Origin: Deltaproteobacteria bacterium
GTDB taxonomy: Bacteria > Desulfobacterota > Desulfuromonadia > Geobacterales > Pseudopelobacteraceae
Direction of reading: 5' to 3'
Length of the DNA: 16,420 nt
NCBI GenBank assembly: GCA_016219145.1
Contig: JACRCG010000183.1
Coordinates: forward strand, 1 to 16,420
The notes under the pieces are model-generated. The model was not told the DNA's origin, searched no databases, and saw only the letters and a program-made list of their open reading frames with translations. Positions 6,640 to 14,562 of the stretch are shown here, one piece after another. A program made the translations under genes and the position numbers. Within the stretch, counting starts at the first letter, position 1. Each line of letters begins with the position of its first letter.

Positions 6640-7302
6640 TCAGGGCAGGTTTTTGATCGCCAGAATTATCTTATCCTGGTCCATCAGGAGAGCAGCCGGA
6701 ATAAACAGGTCTACTTCGTTGCGCTTGGCGCCAGTCAAAGCGTCGGTAAACTCTCTAAACAGCATCAGCTCACGGGTAAACAACTCATTAAAACCGAAAC
6801 GCAGATCTGCAAGCAGACGTGGATCTTTCTGCACAAAGTTCAACGTACACCATTCGTCAAACAGCTCTTCACCCGAGAAATCAATCAGCGGAATGCCATT
6901 TAAACGGCAGGTCATGGGGCGGTACTCGTAGACCAGACAGCCTCCGCCTTCCGACAGCAGCAGACAGGGCGTCTCGTCGTCTTCCGGCATCAGCTCTTCC
7001 CACTCGTCTTCCGGAATGCTGTTCAGCAGCCAGGGTTCCTTGAATTGCGGGTTTATCTGAGACAACCCTTTCAGACGAACTGACGCTTCCTGTCGTAAAA
7101 TATGCGTCTGAGATGATGGAAGAGCGTCAAACCCCAGTTTCAGATAGAACGCGTCCAGCAGAGTAATATCAAAAAGTCCACGGCAGCAGGCCGAACAACC
7201 GTTACGGCACTGTATCTGGTCAGCGTGCTGTTCCAGACAGGTCTGAAACCAGTCATCCACTTCCCGTAACAATAAACCGTAACGTTCCAGAATTGCTTCC
7301 AT
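6640..7302 (-). CDS. YkgJ-family cysteine-cluster protein
   Basis: This 220-residue soluble protein has eight cysteines placed as in the YkgJ (CxxCxxCC) family: Cys32, Cys36, Cys39 and Cys40 in CRNGCSACC, then Cys113 (TPCLLL), Cys122 (GGCLVYEYRP), Cys132 (MTCRLNG) and Cys152 (EWCTL). The family is thought to bind zinc or iron, possibly an iron-sulfur cluster; its role is not settled. The start ATG at 7302 lies only 3 bp after the ccoP stop, so it is the last gene of the cbb3 oxidase operon. That placement suggests, without proof, a role in metal handling or assembly of the oxidase. Confidence 0.85.
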   Translation of the reverse strand: MEAILERYGLLLREVDDWFQTCLEQHADQIQCRNGCSACCRGLFDITLLDAFYLKLGFDALPSSQTHILRQEASVRLKGLSQINPQFKEPWLLNSIPEDEWEELMPEDDETPCLLLSEGGGCLVYEYRPMTCRLNGIPLIDFSGEELFDEWCTLNFVQKDPRLLADLRFGFNELFTRELMLFREFTDALTGAKRNEVDLFIPAALLMDQDKIILAIKNLP

Positions 7303-7305
7303 TAT

Positions 7306-7797
7306 CTACTTCAGTGTGAGTACAAATTCAACCAGGCTCTCGACCTGTTCCTTATTGATCTGGCTGCTGAAGGAGGGCATGCCGCCCGGTCGCCCTTCCG
7401 AGATGGTTTTGGTAATATCGAGGCGCGTTTTGCCGTATTTGTATTTCGAGACCGTCAGGTCGGGTCCAACGCCCCCTTTGGCGCTTTCACCATGGCAGGG
7501 TGCACAAAAGCTGCCGAACAACTGTTTGCCGGCGACGACGTAAGCCTCAACCTTGTGCCCACTCCCCGAGGCACCGACAGCAGTTGCTTCAACCGCTTTG
7601 TGTGCAGCCTGCTTGCGGTCATCGCGGACTTTTCTGGCGGCGTCGGCTTCGGATTGCGAGCTCCAGCCACTGAACAGATAATATCCCATGTAGCAGACGC
7701 CCCATACCGCCAGCACCGTAAACAGAATACGAAAGACCCCCGGAGAACTTTTCTCTTCACGATATTTGATGCCATCATAATCATGCTGTTCCGACAT
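7306..7797 (-). CDS. ccoP: CcoP-like subunit of cbb3 oxidase with a single heme c
   Basis: This 163-residue protein has a CcoP-like N-terminus: the piece DYDGIKYREEKSSPG, then one transmembrane helix (about 22-43). An Ala/Lys-rich linker leads to one cytochrome c domain with CAPCH at 98-102 and a likely Met140 ligand in GGMPSF. Ordinary CcoP has two heme domains and about 300 residues, so this one is short by one heme. The missing heme appears to be carried by the extended CcoO encoded upstream. CcoP receives electrons from soluble cytochromes in the periplasm. The start at 7797 is set by AAGGAG upstream. It follows ccoQ and is followed by the YkgJ-type gene at 3 bp. Confidence 0.85.
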   Translation of the reverse strand: MSEQHDYDGIKYREEKSSPGVFRILFTVLAVWGVCYMGYYLFSGWSSQSEADAARKVRDDRKQAAHKAVEATAVGASGSGHKVEAYVVAGKQLFGSFCAPCHGESAKGGVGPDLTVSKYKYGKTRLDITKTISEGRPGGMPSFSSQINKEQVESLVEFVLTLK

Positions 7798-7820
7798 ATG
7801 TCAGCTCCTTATAAATAGAA

Positions 7821-7961
7821 TTAATCGTCATCAAGCATCCTGTGTTTGGGCTCCTCAAGCACGTCTTTTCTTTTTTTGCTCAAGGTAGCAACAGCTATTG
7901 CAATCAGGATAGCCAGCAAAAAACCTGTCAGCAGTAAAAAAACAAATCTGGCGTCTATCAT
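7821..7961 (-). CDS. ccoQ: CcoQ-like small membrane subunit (46 aa)
   Basis: This small gene lies exactly between ccoO and ccoP. Its ATG at 7961 shares one base with the ccoO stop (TGATG), which implies translational coupling. It encodes MIDARFVFLL, then a hydrophobic helix to about residue 27, then a charged tail (KKRKDVLEEPKHRMLDDD) and a TAA at 7823-7821. One membrane helix plus a short charged cytosolic tail, at this place in the operon, is the profile of CcoQ. CcoQ helps stabilise the CcoN-CcoO-CcoP complex but is poorly conserved in sequence. The call rests on position, size and topology. Confidence 0.75.
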   Translation of the reverse strand: MIDARFVFLLLTGFLLAILIAIAVATLSKKRKDVLEEPKHRMLDDD

Positions 7962-8839
7962 CACTTTGTATCCAGCTTGATCCAGGTTACCAGCTTCCAG
8001 ATCTTCTGCTCGTCCAGCGCGGCACTGAAAGACGGCATGCCATTGGCCTCAATCCCCTGCGAGATAATCTTGAACAGCTCGGCATCCGCCTTGGCAGAAC
8101 CTTTCAAAGCCGGCCCGAGTGTCCCTTCACGCTTATCACCGTGGCAGGAAGCGCAATGCTGCCTGTAAACAGATTTTGCATCACTCTCAATGGACTTGTA
8201 TTCTGTGAACGGGTTTTTGAGGGCAGCCGTCTGGACAGCCGCCTCAACTTTTTTAACCGGAATGTCGGTCCCCAGCTTGCGCATGTAGGCGATGATTGCA
8301 TCCATCTCGCTTTTCCCTTTGAGATCATCCAGATCAGCCTGGCTATACGGGAACTTGAGCAGCTTCATCTTACGCTCTGAATAAGTCGTATCCAGCGGCT
8401 TGTTCAGGAAGGCATAGGAAGGCATGTTGGAGGCCGGAACAACCGACTGCGGATTTTCCATATGCTTGCGGTGCCAGGCCCCCTTGGGATCCGGGTATTT
8501 AAGGCCGATGCGGGCCAGATCGGGACCGGTACGGCGTGAGCCCCACAGATGCGGCCGATCATAGACGAATTCGCCGGATTTGGAGTAGGTGCCGCCATAA
8601 CCGTAGCGTTCAACATCGGCGGCCAGCGTGCGCACAGTCTGGGAGTGGCAGTTATTGCATCCTTCACGCATGTAGATGTCTCGCCCCTCCTGTTGCAGAG
8701 GAGTATAGGGTTTAACCTCGGCTATCCGGTCACCAGCGCCGTTAATCCACTTGAATGGCGCTATCATGGTGACAGTGGTGCCGATCATAATCACGACAAA
8801 AGCCAGAATAATAAAAATAACGGGATTTTTTTCCAACAT
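7961..8839 (-). CDS. ccoO: CcoO subunit of cbb3 oxidase with an extra C-terminal cytochrome c domain
   Basis: This 292-residue protein has one membrane helix at about 8-27, then a CcoO domain with heme site CNNCH (61-65). The usual CcoO pieces DRPHLWGSRRTGPDLARIG and Met139 in SNMPSYAFL follow. A second cytochrome c domain follows a linker after residue 195, with CASCH (229-233) and Met268 in NGMPSF. Ordinary CcoO has about 200 residues and one heme, so the second domain is a fusion that looks like one half of CcoP. The protein passes electrons to CcoN. The ATG at 8839 is chosen for its GAGGA site and the family-typical MLEKNP start; an in-frame upstream start at 8875 reaches toward the repeat and is less likely. 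Confidence 0.92.
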   Translation of the reverse strand: MLEKNPVIFIILAFVVIMIGTTVTMIAPFKWINGAGDRIAEVKPYTPLQQEGRDIYMREGCNNCHSQTVRTLAADVERYGYGGTYSKSGEFVYDRPHLWGSRRTGPDLARIGLKYPDPKGAWHRKHMENPQSVVPASNMPSYAFLNKPLDTTYSERKMKLLKFPYSQADLDDLKGKSEMDAIIAYMRKLGTDIPVKKVEAAVQTAALKNPFTEYKSIESDAKSVYRQHCASCHGDKREGTLGPALKGSAKADAELFKIISQGIEANGMPSFSAALDEQKIWKLVTWIKLDTK

Positions 8840-8879
8840 GGTATCGTCCTCGTTCGTTTTGAATTTAGCCTGCAAAAAG

Positions 8880-9041
8880 CATTTGAAACACGGAGCAACT
8901 GAGCAACGGAGTAAAACCAGAGAAAAATGTTCTTGAAAAAGTCTTTTTGAGACTTATCACCTTTTGGGTGAATACGGTTCTCATGTAAGGTCTTGATTTC
9001 TCAGTTGCTCCGTTGCTCTGTGTTATTCGAACTGCCGTTTC
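8880..9041 (-). repeat. 162-bp palindromic dispersed repeat, copy 2, inside the cco operon
   Basis: Reverse-complemented, this matches the copy at 5343-5504 closely, especially over the outer ~55 bp of the left end and ~40 bp of the right end. It has the same total length. Its own arms, 8887-8911 and 9000-9024, are inverted copies (22 of 25 match). It fills most of the gap between the ccoN stop (9053) and the ccoO start (8839), so it should be transcribed as a long hairpin in the operon mRNA. Confidence 0.85.
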
Positions 9042-9052
9042 TGGGTTTAATA

Positions 9053-10453
9053 TTATGCCTTGGCGGCTTGTGAATCGGCGCCCTTCTGGAAGGTTTTGTA
9101 GATGTTATAGATAAACACCAGCAAACCGGCCAGATAGATGAAACCGCTGACAGCTCGCATCTTGTAATAGGGGAAGATGGCAATCATGGTCTCCATGAAG
9201 CTGTAATGCAGCGTTCCATCAGGGTTTGTAGCCAAAAGCATCATCCCCTGCTGAACACCGGCGATCCACATGGTGACAGAATAGATCAACTGTCCGACCA
9301 GAACCAGCCAGAAATGGGTATCTGCCAGTTTGACGCTGTAGATTTCAGTTTCACTCAGTTTGGTTGTTACATAATAGGTTGCGCCAAACAGCACCATCGA
9401 GACCCAGCCCATGGTCCCCATATGGACATGCCCCGGCACCCAGTCGGTGTAGTGTATGAAGGCGGAAAAAGTCCGAATGGCCTGCATCGGCCCCTGCAGG
9501 GTCTGCAAACCGTAGAAGGTAATGCCGCAGATCAGGAATTTGACAATATAGTTGCTCTTCATTTTTTCCCATTGACCGTTCATGGTCAGATAGCCGTTCA
9601 TGACCGCCCCCCAGGAAGGGGCAATCAGCATGATCGAGAAAGCCATCGCCAGGGTCTGAATCCAGTCCGGCACCGGTGTCCAGAGCAGGTGATGCGCGCC
9701 GGTCCAGAGGTACATGAAGATCAGGCTCCAGAAAGCGATAATCCCCATGCGGTGACTGTAGATCGGATTATTGGTAACTTTCGGGAGGAAGTAATAAAAG
9801 ATGGCCAGCGGCGGAACGGTCAGAACCATCGCCACGGCGTTGTGGCCGTACCACCACTGCACATTGGCATCATTGGTACCGGCAAAGGCCGAGTAGGATT
9901 TAAAGAGATGCAGCGGCACACCCAGATTATTGACGACATAAAGCACCGTCACCCCGACCAGCGCCGCCATGATGTACCAGAGCGAGATGTACATCTGCTC
10001 TTCCTTGCGCTTGAGGATCGTCATCAACACGTTCAGCGAGAACAGCACCCAGAGAATAGCGACGACAATGGCCAGAGGCCATTCCAGTTCGGCATACTCC
10101 TTGGTGCGGTTGATTCCCAGAGCCAGTGTCACGGCCGCCGACGCAATGGCGATGTTGAAAATCCAGAGCGTCACTCTGGCCAGTTTAGGGCTCCAGAGCG
10201 GAGTTTTGGTAAGCCTTTGGGTGATATAGAAGAACATGGCAATGAAACTGCCAATGCCCCAGCCGAAGATTCCGGCATTGGTGTGGATTGGCCGCAAGCG
10301 GCCGTAAGTCAGGTAAGGCGCAACGTTCAGTTGCGGCCAGACCAGCTGCAGGGAGATCAGGATACCGACCAGGACGGCTATCGTCCCCCAGATGATGCTC
10401 CAGGTGATGAAACCTTTTACCGAATCATCAAAATACCGCGTTGGTGCATTCAT
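9053..10453 (-). CDS. ccoN: CcoN catalytic subunit of cbb3 cytochrome c oxidase
   Basis: This 466-residue protein is the heme-copper subunit that reduces oxygen to water with high affinity in the inner membrane. All key residues are visible: His57 (IHTNAG) and His344 for low-spin heme b, His342 for heme b3 (both in GHVHMGTMGW), and His204 (WYGHNAV), His254 and His255 (TGAHHLLWTP) for CuB. Tyr248 sits where the cross-linked tyrosine of this family lies. These positions run uniformly three residues behind the Pseudomonas stutzeri numbering as I recall it. The start at 10453 is set by AAAGGAG upstream. It follows the transglutaminase-like gene by 25 bp and precedes ccoO across the palindromic repeat. 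Confidence 0.96.
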   Translation of the reverse strand: MNAPTRYFDDSVKGFITWSIIWGTIAVLVGILISLQLVWPQLNVAPYLTYGRLRPIHTNAGIFGWGIGSFIAMFFYITQRLTKTPLWSPKLARVTLWIFNIAIASAAVTLALGINRTKEYAELEWPLAIVVAILWVLFSLNVLMTILKRKEEQMYISLWYIMAALVGVTVLYVVNNLGVPLHLFKSYSAFAGTNDANVQWWYGHNAVAMVLTVPPLAIFYYFLPKVTNNPIYSHRMGIIAFWSLIFMYLWTGAHHLLWTPVPDWIQTLAMAFSIMLIAPSWGAVMNGYLTMNGQWEKMKSNYIVKFLICGITFYGLQTLQGPMQAIRTFSAFIHYTDWVPGHVHMGTMGWVSMVLFGATYYVTTKLSETEIYSVKLADTHFWLVLVGQLIYSVTMWIAGVQQGMMLLATNPDGTLHYSFMETMIAIFPYYKMRAVSGFIYLAGLLVFIYNIYKTFQKGADSQAAKA

Positions 10454-10478
10454 GCTTCTGCTCCTTTGTTGAGTTGTT

Positions 10479-12656
10479 TCAAAGCGCCTTGCCGGCGACT
10501 TTGAATACGAAGTCATAATTGAGGATATCTTCCCATTCGAAGCCCTTGGCAGTTGAGCGGGTATCATCGCCATCACCGTAAGGCTTGCCGGGAATGTAGA
10601 ACCAGTTCATGATAGCCTCTCCCGAAGAGCGGAAGACAATCCAGTATTTACCTGGTTTGAGCTTGCTCTTGGCATCATGTGGAAAGCTGAAATCGACCCA
10701 GTAGTAGCCCGGTTTGCGGGTGATGTTATCCAGCGAGACCAGATTGGATCTGACCCCGTCCAGAATATTCGGGCGACCGCCCTCGTCCCTGACCAAGTCA
10801 ATATATACGTTGCCGTCTCCGCCGAATTTGCGCATGGCCAGGGATACTTTGTCCAGCGCCAAGCCATCTTTCAATTTAAAGGCCTGGGCAAAGATATACT
10901 GTGAAGTGACATACTCCGAAGTTTCCTTATCGAATATTCTGGTGCCGACATTGCCCTGGACACTGTAACCGTTCACCAGATTGGGAAATTCCATATTGCC
11001 GAATACTACTGCGGAACCGGCCGGCGGCTTGATCGCCTTTAGCTTTGCCTGACGATCAGCTTCAGACTTTTCCCTGGCCAGACGCTCTTTTTCAGCCTTA
11101 TCGCGCGCCCTTCTCTCCTGCTCCGCCTTCAGCTTAGCCAGCCGCTTTTCCTCTGCCTTTTTCAGCGCCAAACGCTCTTTTTCCGCATCTTCGCGGGCCT
11201 TTAGCTCTCGATCCGCCTTGAGCTTCGCCAGCCGCGCAGTTTCAGCCCTTTCTCTGTCAAGCCGCTCTTTCTCGGCTTTTTCCAGAGCCTTGCGTTCCTC
11301 TTCCAGCTTCAGCCCGGCCAGACGTTCAGCTTCAACTCTTTCAAGCGCAAGCCTTTCCCTCTCGTCTCTCTCAATAGCCTGGCGCTCTTCGTCCGCTTTC
11401 CGGCGGGCAAGTTCTTCGGCCTCCTGGCGCTCCCTCTTCAAACGCTCACTATTCAGTCGTTCCTGTTCGGCACGCTCCTTTTCAACACGTTCGCGCTCGA
11501 TGCGATCCCGCTCGGCACGCTCCAGCGCCTGACGCTCGCGCGCTGCCGCCTCGCGGGCAACACGTTCCTTTTCTTTCTGCTCAGCCGCCACAGAGACTTC
11601 ATCGGCTGTTGGAAACAAGGTGCTTGCGTCTACAAGATTGCTGATAATGTAAGGGCGTGGATCTTTACCGGTATTTTTGACAACCAGCCTGACATCATCA
11701 GACTTGAAAGTGCCTTCTATCAGTTCGGAGTAGCGTGGCAGATAGGGCGCTCCGCGCCAGGTATCGTTTATATCGCGTGAATCGAGCCCATGGGTCTGTT
11801 TGATATGACGGGAGGAGGTGAACTGACGGGATTGCTGCGGGTCGTACGGAAGCCACCCCAGGTCCGGGAAATATATCTCCATCCAGGCGTGGCCGCCCTG
11901 TCCCATACTCTGCACGATTGAACTTTTGCTGTCGATCGGCACCTTCCAGGAATCCTTCAGGGTAATGCCTCCGACAATCCGGGCCGGAATACCGACGCTG
12001 CGCAGCAGGGCTATATTGAGATGGGCAAAGTTCTGGCAGTTGCCGCTTTTTGTATCCAGAGTGTAAAGTGCATCATACTTGGGCGGATTAAAGGTATATT
12101 TGATCGCGTCGGTGACATGATTGGTAATGGCCGACACAGCCTCATACTCATTTCTGGCTCCGGCGGTCAATCGTCTGGCAAGCTCGGCAATTTCTGGAGA
12201 ATCGGACTGCACCATCTCGGTGGATTTAAGGTAGAGCGCCTCTCCGCCTGGAACGGTTCCGATCGGAAACGGAGTGCGGCTCTCCATGGCGGACAGCTCG
12301 GAACGCACATTGGCAGTATAGCCAAGGTTGATGCGGATATCCTGATCAACATTTTCCCAGACCACTTTCTGGAAGCGGTTGCCAAAACGGTCCTGCTCGA
12401 CTGTCGAGCTCTTCGGGCGTGGGTTTATTGAAATATTCAGACTGTCAACCGACTGGCTGACGCTTTTGCTCTTGAAGTCGGCAGGCAGGGCGAAGCGGAA
12501 GGAGAAGGACTGAACACGGCCTTTGTCAACGCCGAACTCCATCTGCTGCCTCATGGCAATACTGCTGTCAAGCCGGCCTTCGAGCATGAGGGTTTTCGCA
12601 TGGAGACTGCCAGCAGTTGAAATCAGAACTGCAACGATTAGTATAAGCTGCTTCAT
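10479..12656 (-). CDS. Exported transglutaminase-like protein with long coiled coil and C-terminal beta-rich domain
   Basis: This 725-residue protein has a signal peptide ending near LISTAGSLHA (residue 20), so it should act in the periplasm or at the cell surface. The transglutaminase-like core (about 170-290) shows the whole Cys-His-Asp triad: Cys207 in SGNCQNFAHLN, His256 in GGHAWMEIYFPDLGW and Asp272 in LPYDPQQ. Residues about 353-542 are a highly charged Glu/Arg/Lys/Ala coiled coil that includes four exact 30-residue units (421-540). The C-terminal ~180 residues look beta-rich with many aromatics and could be a binding domain. Such enzymes may act as proteases or crosslinkers; the substrate is unknown. 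It is 25 bp ahead of ccoN and probably cotranscribed with it. An AGGA site precedes the start. Confidence 0.85.
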   Translation of the reverse strand: MKQLILIVAVLISTAGSLHAKTLMLEGRLDSSIAMRQQMEFGVDKGRVQSFSFRFALPADFKSKSVSQSVDSLNISINPRPKSSTVEQDRFGNRFQKVVWENVDQDIRINLGYTANVRSELSAMESRTPFPIGTVPGGEALYLKSTEMVQSDSPEIAELARRLTAGARNEYEAVSAITNHVTDAIKYTFNPPKYDALYTLDTKSGNCQNFAHLNIALLRSVGIPARIVGGITLKDSWKVPIDSKSSIVQSMGQGGHAWMEIYFPDLGWLPYDPQQSRQFTSSRHIKQTHGLDSRDINDTWRGAPYLPRYSELIEGTFKSDDVRLVVKNTGKDPRPYIISNLVDASTLFPTADEVSVAAEQKEKERVAREAAARERQALERAERDRIERERVEKERAEQERLNSERLKRERQEAEELARRKADEERQAIERDERERLALERVEAERLAGLKLEEERKALEKAEKERLDRERAETARLAKLKADRELKAREDAEKERLALKKAEEKRLAKLKAEQERRARDKAEKERLAREKSEADRQAKLKAIKPPAGSAVVFGNMEFPNLVNGYSVQGNVGTRIFDKETSEYVTSQYIFAQAFKLKDGLALDKVSLAMRKFGGDGNVYIDLVRDEGGRPNILDGVRSNLVSLDNITRKPGYYWVDFSFPHDAKSKLKPGKYWIVFRSSGEAIMNWFYIPGKPYGDGDDTRSTAKGFEWEDILNYDFVFKVAGKAL
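11037..11396 (-). repeat. Four 90-bp coding repeats in the coiled coil
   Basis: Residues 421-450, 451-480, 481-510 and 511-540 line up without gaps. Each begins with an acidic-basic stretch (ADEER, LEEER, ADREL, AEQER), has ERLA or ERLD near the middle, and ends in LK preceded by AKL or AGL. The 30-residue period is not a whole number of heptads, so the coil may be irregular or right-handed in part. Confidence 0.7.
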
Positions 12657-12770
12657 TCGGTATTCCTGTCGTATTGCGTCTCAAATTGCTCCGGCGCTCC
12701 TGCAAAGCTTAACAGAAAAAAACGATTTTGCACGATTCGTACAGCAAAAAAATCTGAAAAAACAGCTGGC

Positions 12771-12897
12771 TCTCACAGAGGCACAAAGAACACAAAGAGA
12801 TCAGAGGCTTATGTGGGTTTAAGCACTCACCATAGAGTTCTACAATTTGCTTTGATAATCTCCTGATTTATTTGGTGAACTTTGTGGGCTTTGTGTG
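12771..12897. repeat. Second type of palindromic intergenic element
   Basis: The arms 12782-12797 (CACAAAGAACACAAAG) and 12880-12895 are inverted copies, 14 of 16 matching. Each arm carries the CACAAAG word twice, 9 bp apart. It lies between the guaA stop and the transglutaminase-like gene. The layout (long spacer, arms made of a doubled short word) parallels the 162-bp element, but the sequence differs. Its transcript could form a hairpin after guaA. Confidence 0.6.
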
Positions 12898-12919
12898 ATA
12901 ACAGCCGTTTTAAGGTTTA

Positions 12920-14479
12920 TCATTCCCATTCAATAGTCGCCGGAGGCTTGCTGGATATATCGTACACGACCCTGTTGATCCCCTTGACTTCGTTGATAAT
13001 CCTGCCGCTGATCCGGGCCAGATCTTCGTACGGCATCGGATACCATCCGGCGGTCATGAAGTCTTTGGTCTCAACCGCCCGCAAGGCAACCACGTACTCA
13101 TAGGTACGGCCATCTCCCATCACACCGACACTCTTGACCGGAAGAAACACCGCAAAGGCCTGGCTGATTTTGTCATAATGGCCGGACGAGTAGAGTTCTT
13201 CGATATAAATGGCATCTGCACGACGCAGGATATCGCAATACTCCTTTTTAACCTCTCCCAGAATGCGCACACCCAGCCCGGGGCCCGGAAATGGATGCCT
13301 CCAGACCATCTGATGCGGCAAGCCAAGTTCTTCGCCAATGGCACGCACCTCGTCCTTGAACAGTTCTCTGAGCGGTTCAAGAAGTTTCAGCTTCATGTAG
13401 TCCGGCAGACCGCCGACATTATGGTGGCTCTTGATATTGTGGGCCTTGCCGGTCTTGGCGCCGGCGGACTCGATCACATCAGGGTAGATGGTTCCCTGGG
13501 CCAGCCAGTTGGCGTCTTTTATGAGTTTCGACTCCTCTTCAAAAATATCTACGAAGAGCCCGCCGATGATCTTGCGCTTTTTCTCCGGATCGCTCTCTCC
13601 GGCCAGAGCGTCCAGAAAGCGTTGTTCCGCGGCCACCCGGATAACCTTGACCCCCAGGTTTTCGGCAAAGGTCGCCATAACCTGGTCCCCTTCTCCCAGA
13701 CGAAGCAGGCCGTTATCCACAAAAACGCAGGTCAGCTGATCACCGATAGCTCTGTGAATCAGGGCCGCAGCAACAGAGGAATCCACCCCGCCGGAAAGGC
13801 CGAGGATGACCTGATCACTGCCGACCTGCCTGCGGATGCGCTCCAGCGCGTCCTCAATGATATGGCCTGGCGTCCATTGACCGGTACAGCCGCAAATCCT
13901 GCGGACAAAATTTTCAATCAGCAATTCGCCTTTTGGTGTGTGATTTACCTCGGGGTGAAACTGCACTCCGTACAGATTTCTGCTGACATCCTGAATGGCG
14001 CAGACCGGCGCGTTGGAGGTTCCGGCGGCGATCTCGAAACTTGCCGGCACCCTCGCGACATGGTCGCCATGGCTCATCCAGACTGCGCTTTTCCCTTCGA
14101 CAAAAAAGCCCTCAAAGAGGGAGCCGGGCTGCCCCACTGCCATCAACTCGGCATGGCCAAACTCACGTTTGCCGGCCGGGACGACTTCGCCGCCGAAGTG
14201 GCGGCTCATCAGCTGCATACCGTAGCAAATGCCCAGAACCGGGACACCCAGATCAAACAGCTCTTCGGCCACCGCAGGCGCTCCGTCATCATAAACTGAT
14301 TTCGGCCCCCCCGAAAGGATGATGCCATTGGGAGCAAAGGTGCGTATGGCAGACATATCGATATCATAGGGATGCAGCTCGCAGTAGACATGAGCCTCGC
14401 GCACACGACGGGCAATCAGCTGGGTATACTGTGATCCGAAATCAAGTATCAGGATTTTCTGGTTGTGAATATCTGGCAT
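12920..14479 (-). CDS. guaA: GMP synthase (glutamine-hydrolysing)
   Basis: This 519-residue enzyme, of usual length, converts XMP to GMP in the cytosol using ATP and glutamine. The N-terminal class I glutaminase domain has its nucleophile Cys85 in GICYGMQ and the His175/Glu177 pair in GVQFHPE. The ATP-pyrophosphatase domain has the P-loop SGGVDS at 229-234. The C-terminal dimerisation domain ends PATIEWE as in other GuaA proteins. I chose the ATG at 14479, which gives the family start MPDIHNQKILILDFGSQYTQ after AAGG; an earlier in-frame start would add 29 hydrophobic residues not seen in the family. It lies 135 bp after guaB on the same strand, forming the guaBA pair. Confidence 0.98.
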   Translation of the reverse strand: MPDIHNQKILILDFGSQYTQLIARRVREAHVYCELHPYDIDMSAIRTFAPNGIILSGGPKSVYDDGAPAVAEELFDLGVPVLGICYGMQLMSRHFGGEVVPAGKREFGHAELMAVGQPGSLFEGFFVEGKSAVWMSHGDHVARVPASFEIAAGTSNAPVCAIQDVSRNLYGVQFHPEVNHTPKGELLIENFVRRICGCTGQWTPGHIIEDALERIRRQVGSDQVILGLSGGVDSSVAAALIHRAIGDQLTCVFVDNGLLRLGEGDQVMATFAENLGVKVIRVAAEQRFLDALAGESDPEKKRKIIGGLFVDIFEEESKLIKDANWLAQGTIYPDVIESAGAKTGKAHNIKSHHNVGGLPDYMKLKLLEPLRELFKDEVRAIGEELGLPHQMVWRHPFPGPGLGVRILGEVKKEYCDILRRADAIYIEELYSSGHYDKISQAFAVFLPVKSVGVMGDGRTYEYVVALRAVETKDFMTAGWYPMPYEDLARISGRIINEVKGINRVVYDISSKPPATIEWE

Positions 14480-14562
14480 TTGTATACCTTGCATAAAAGA
14501 GATTTGTTCAGAAAAAGGGGGGGCGAAGATAAATAGGATAAACATGGTCTCTTTAGACCAGG

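Noticed and set aside
9206..10504. Long open frame on the + strand opposite ccoN
   Set aside because: It is antisense to a fully recognisable CcoN with all metal ligands, has a low-complexity His/Arg/Gln-rich product and no family resemblance.
11218..11532. Ser/Arg-rich open frame on the + strand
   Set aside because: It is the reverse of the repetitive coiled-coil codons of the transglutaminase-like gene.
12850..12870. TTGATAATC-like sequence considered as an FNR site upstream of the oxidase operon
   Set aside because: The second half-site does not match TTGAT-N4-ATCAA, so there is no support for FNR control.
13178..14299. Long open frame on the + strand opposite guaA
   Set aside because: It lies wholly within guaA on the other strand and the product has no recognisable motif; it reflects the codon bias of guaA.
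14545..14560. Small hairpin TGGTCT-CTTT-AGACCA in the guaB-guaA gap
   Set aside because: The stem is only 6 bp with no T-run or known motif, so neither terminator nor riboswitch is supported.
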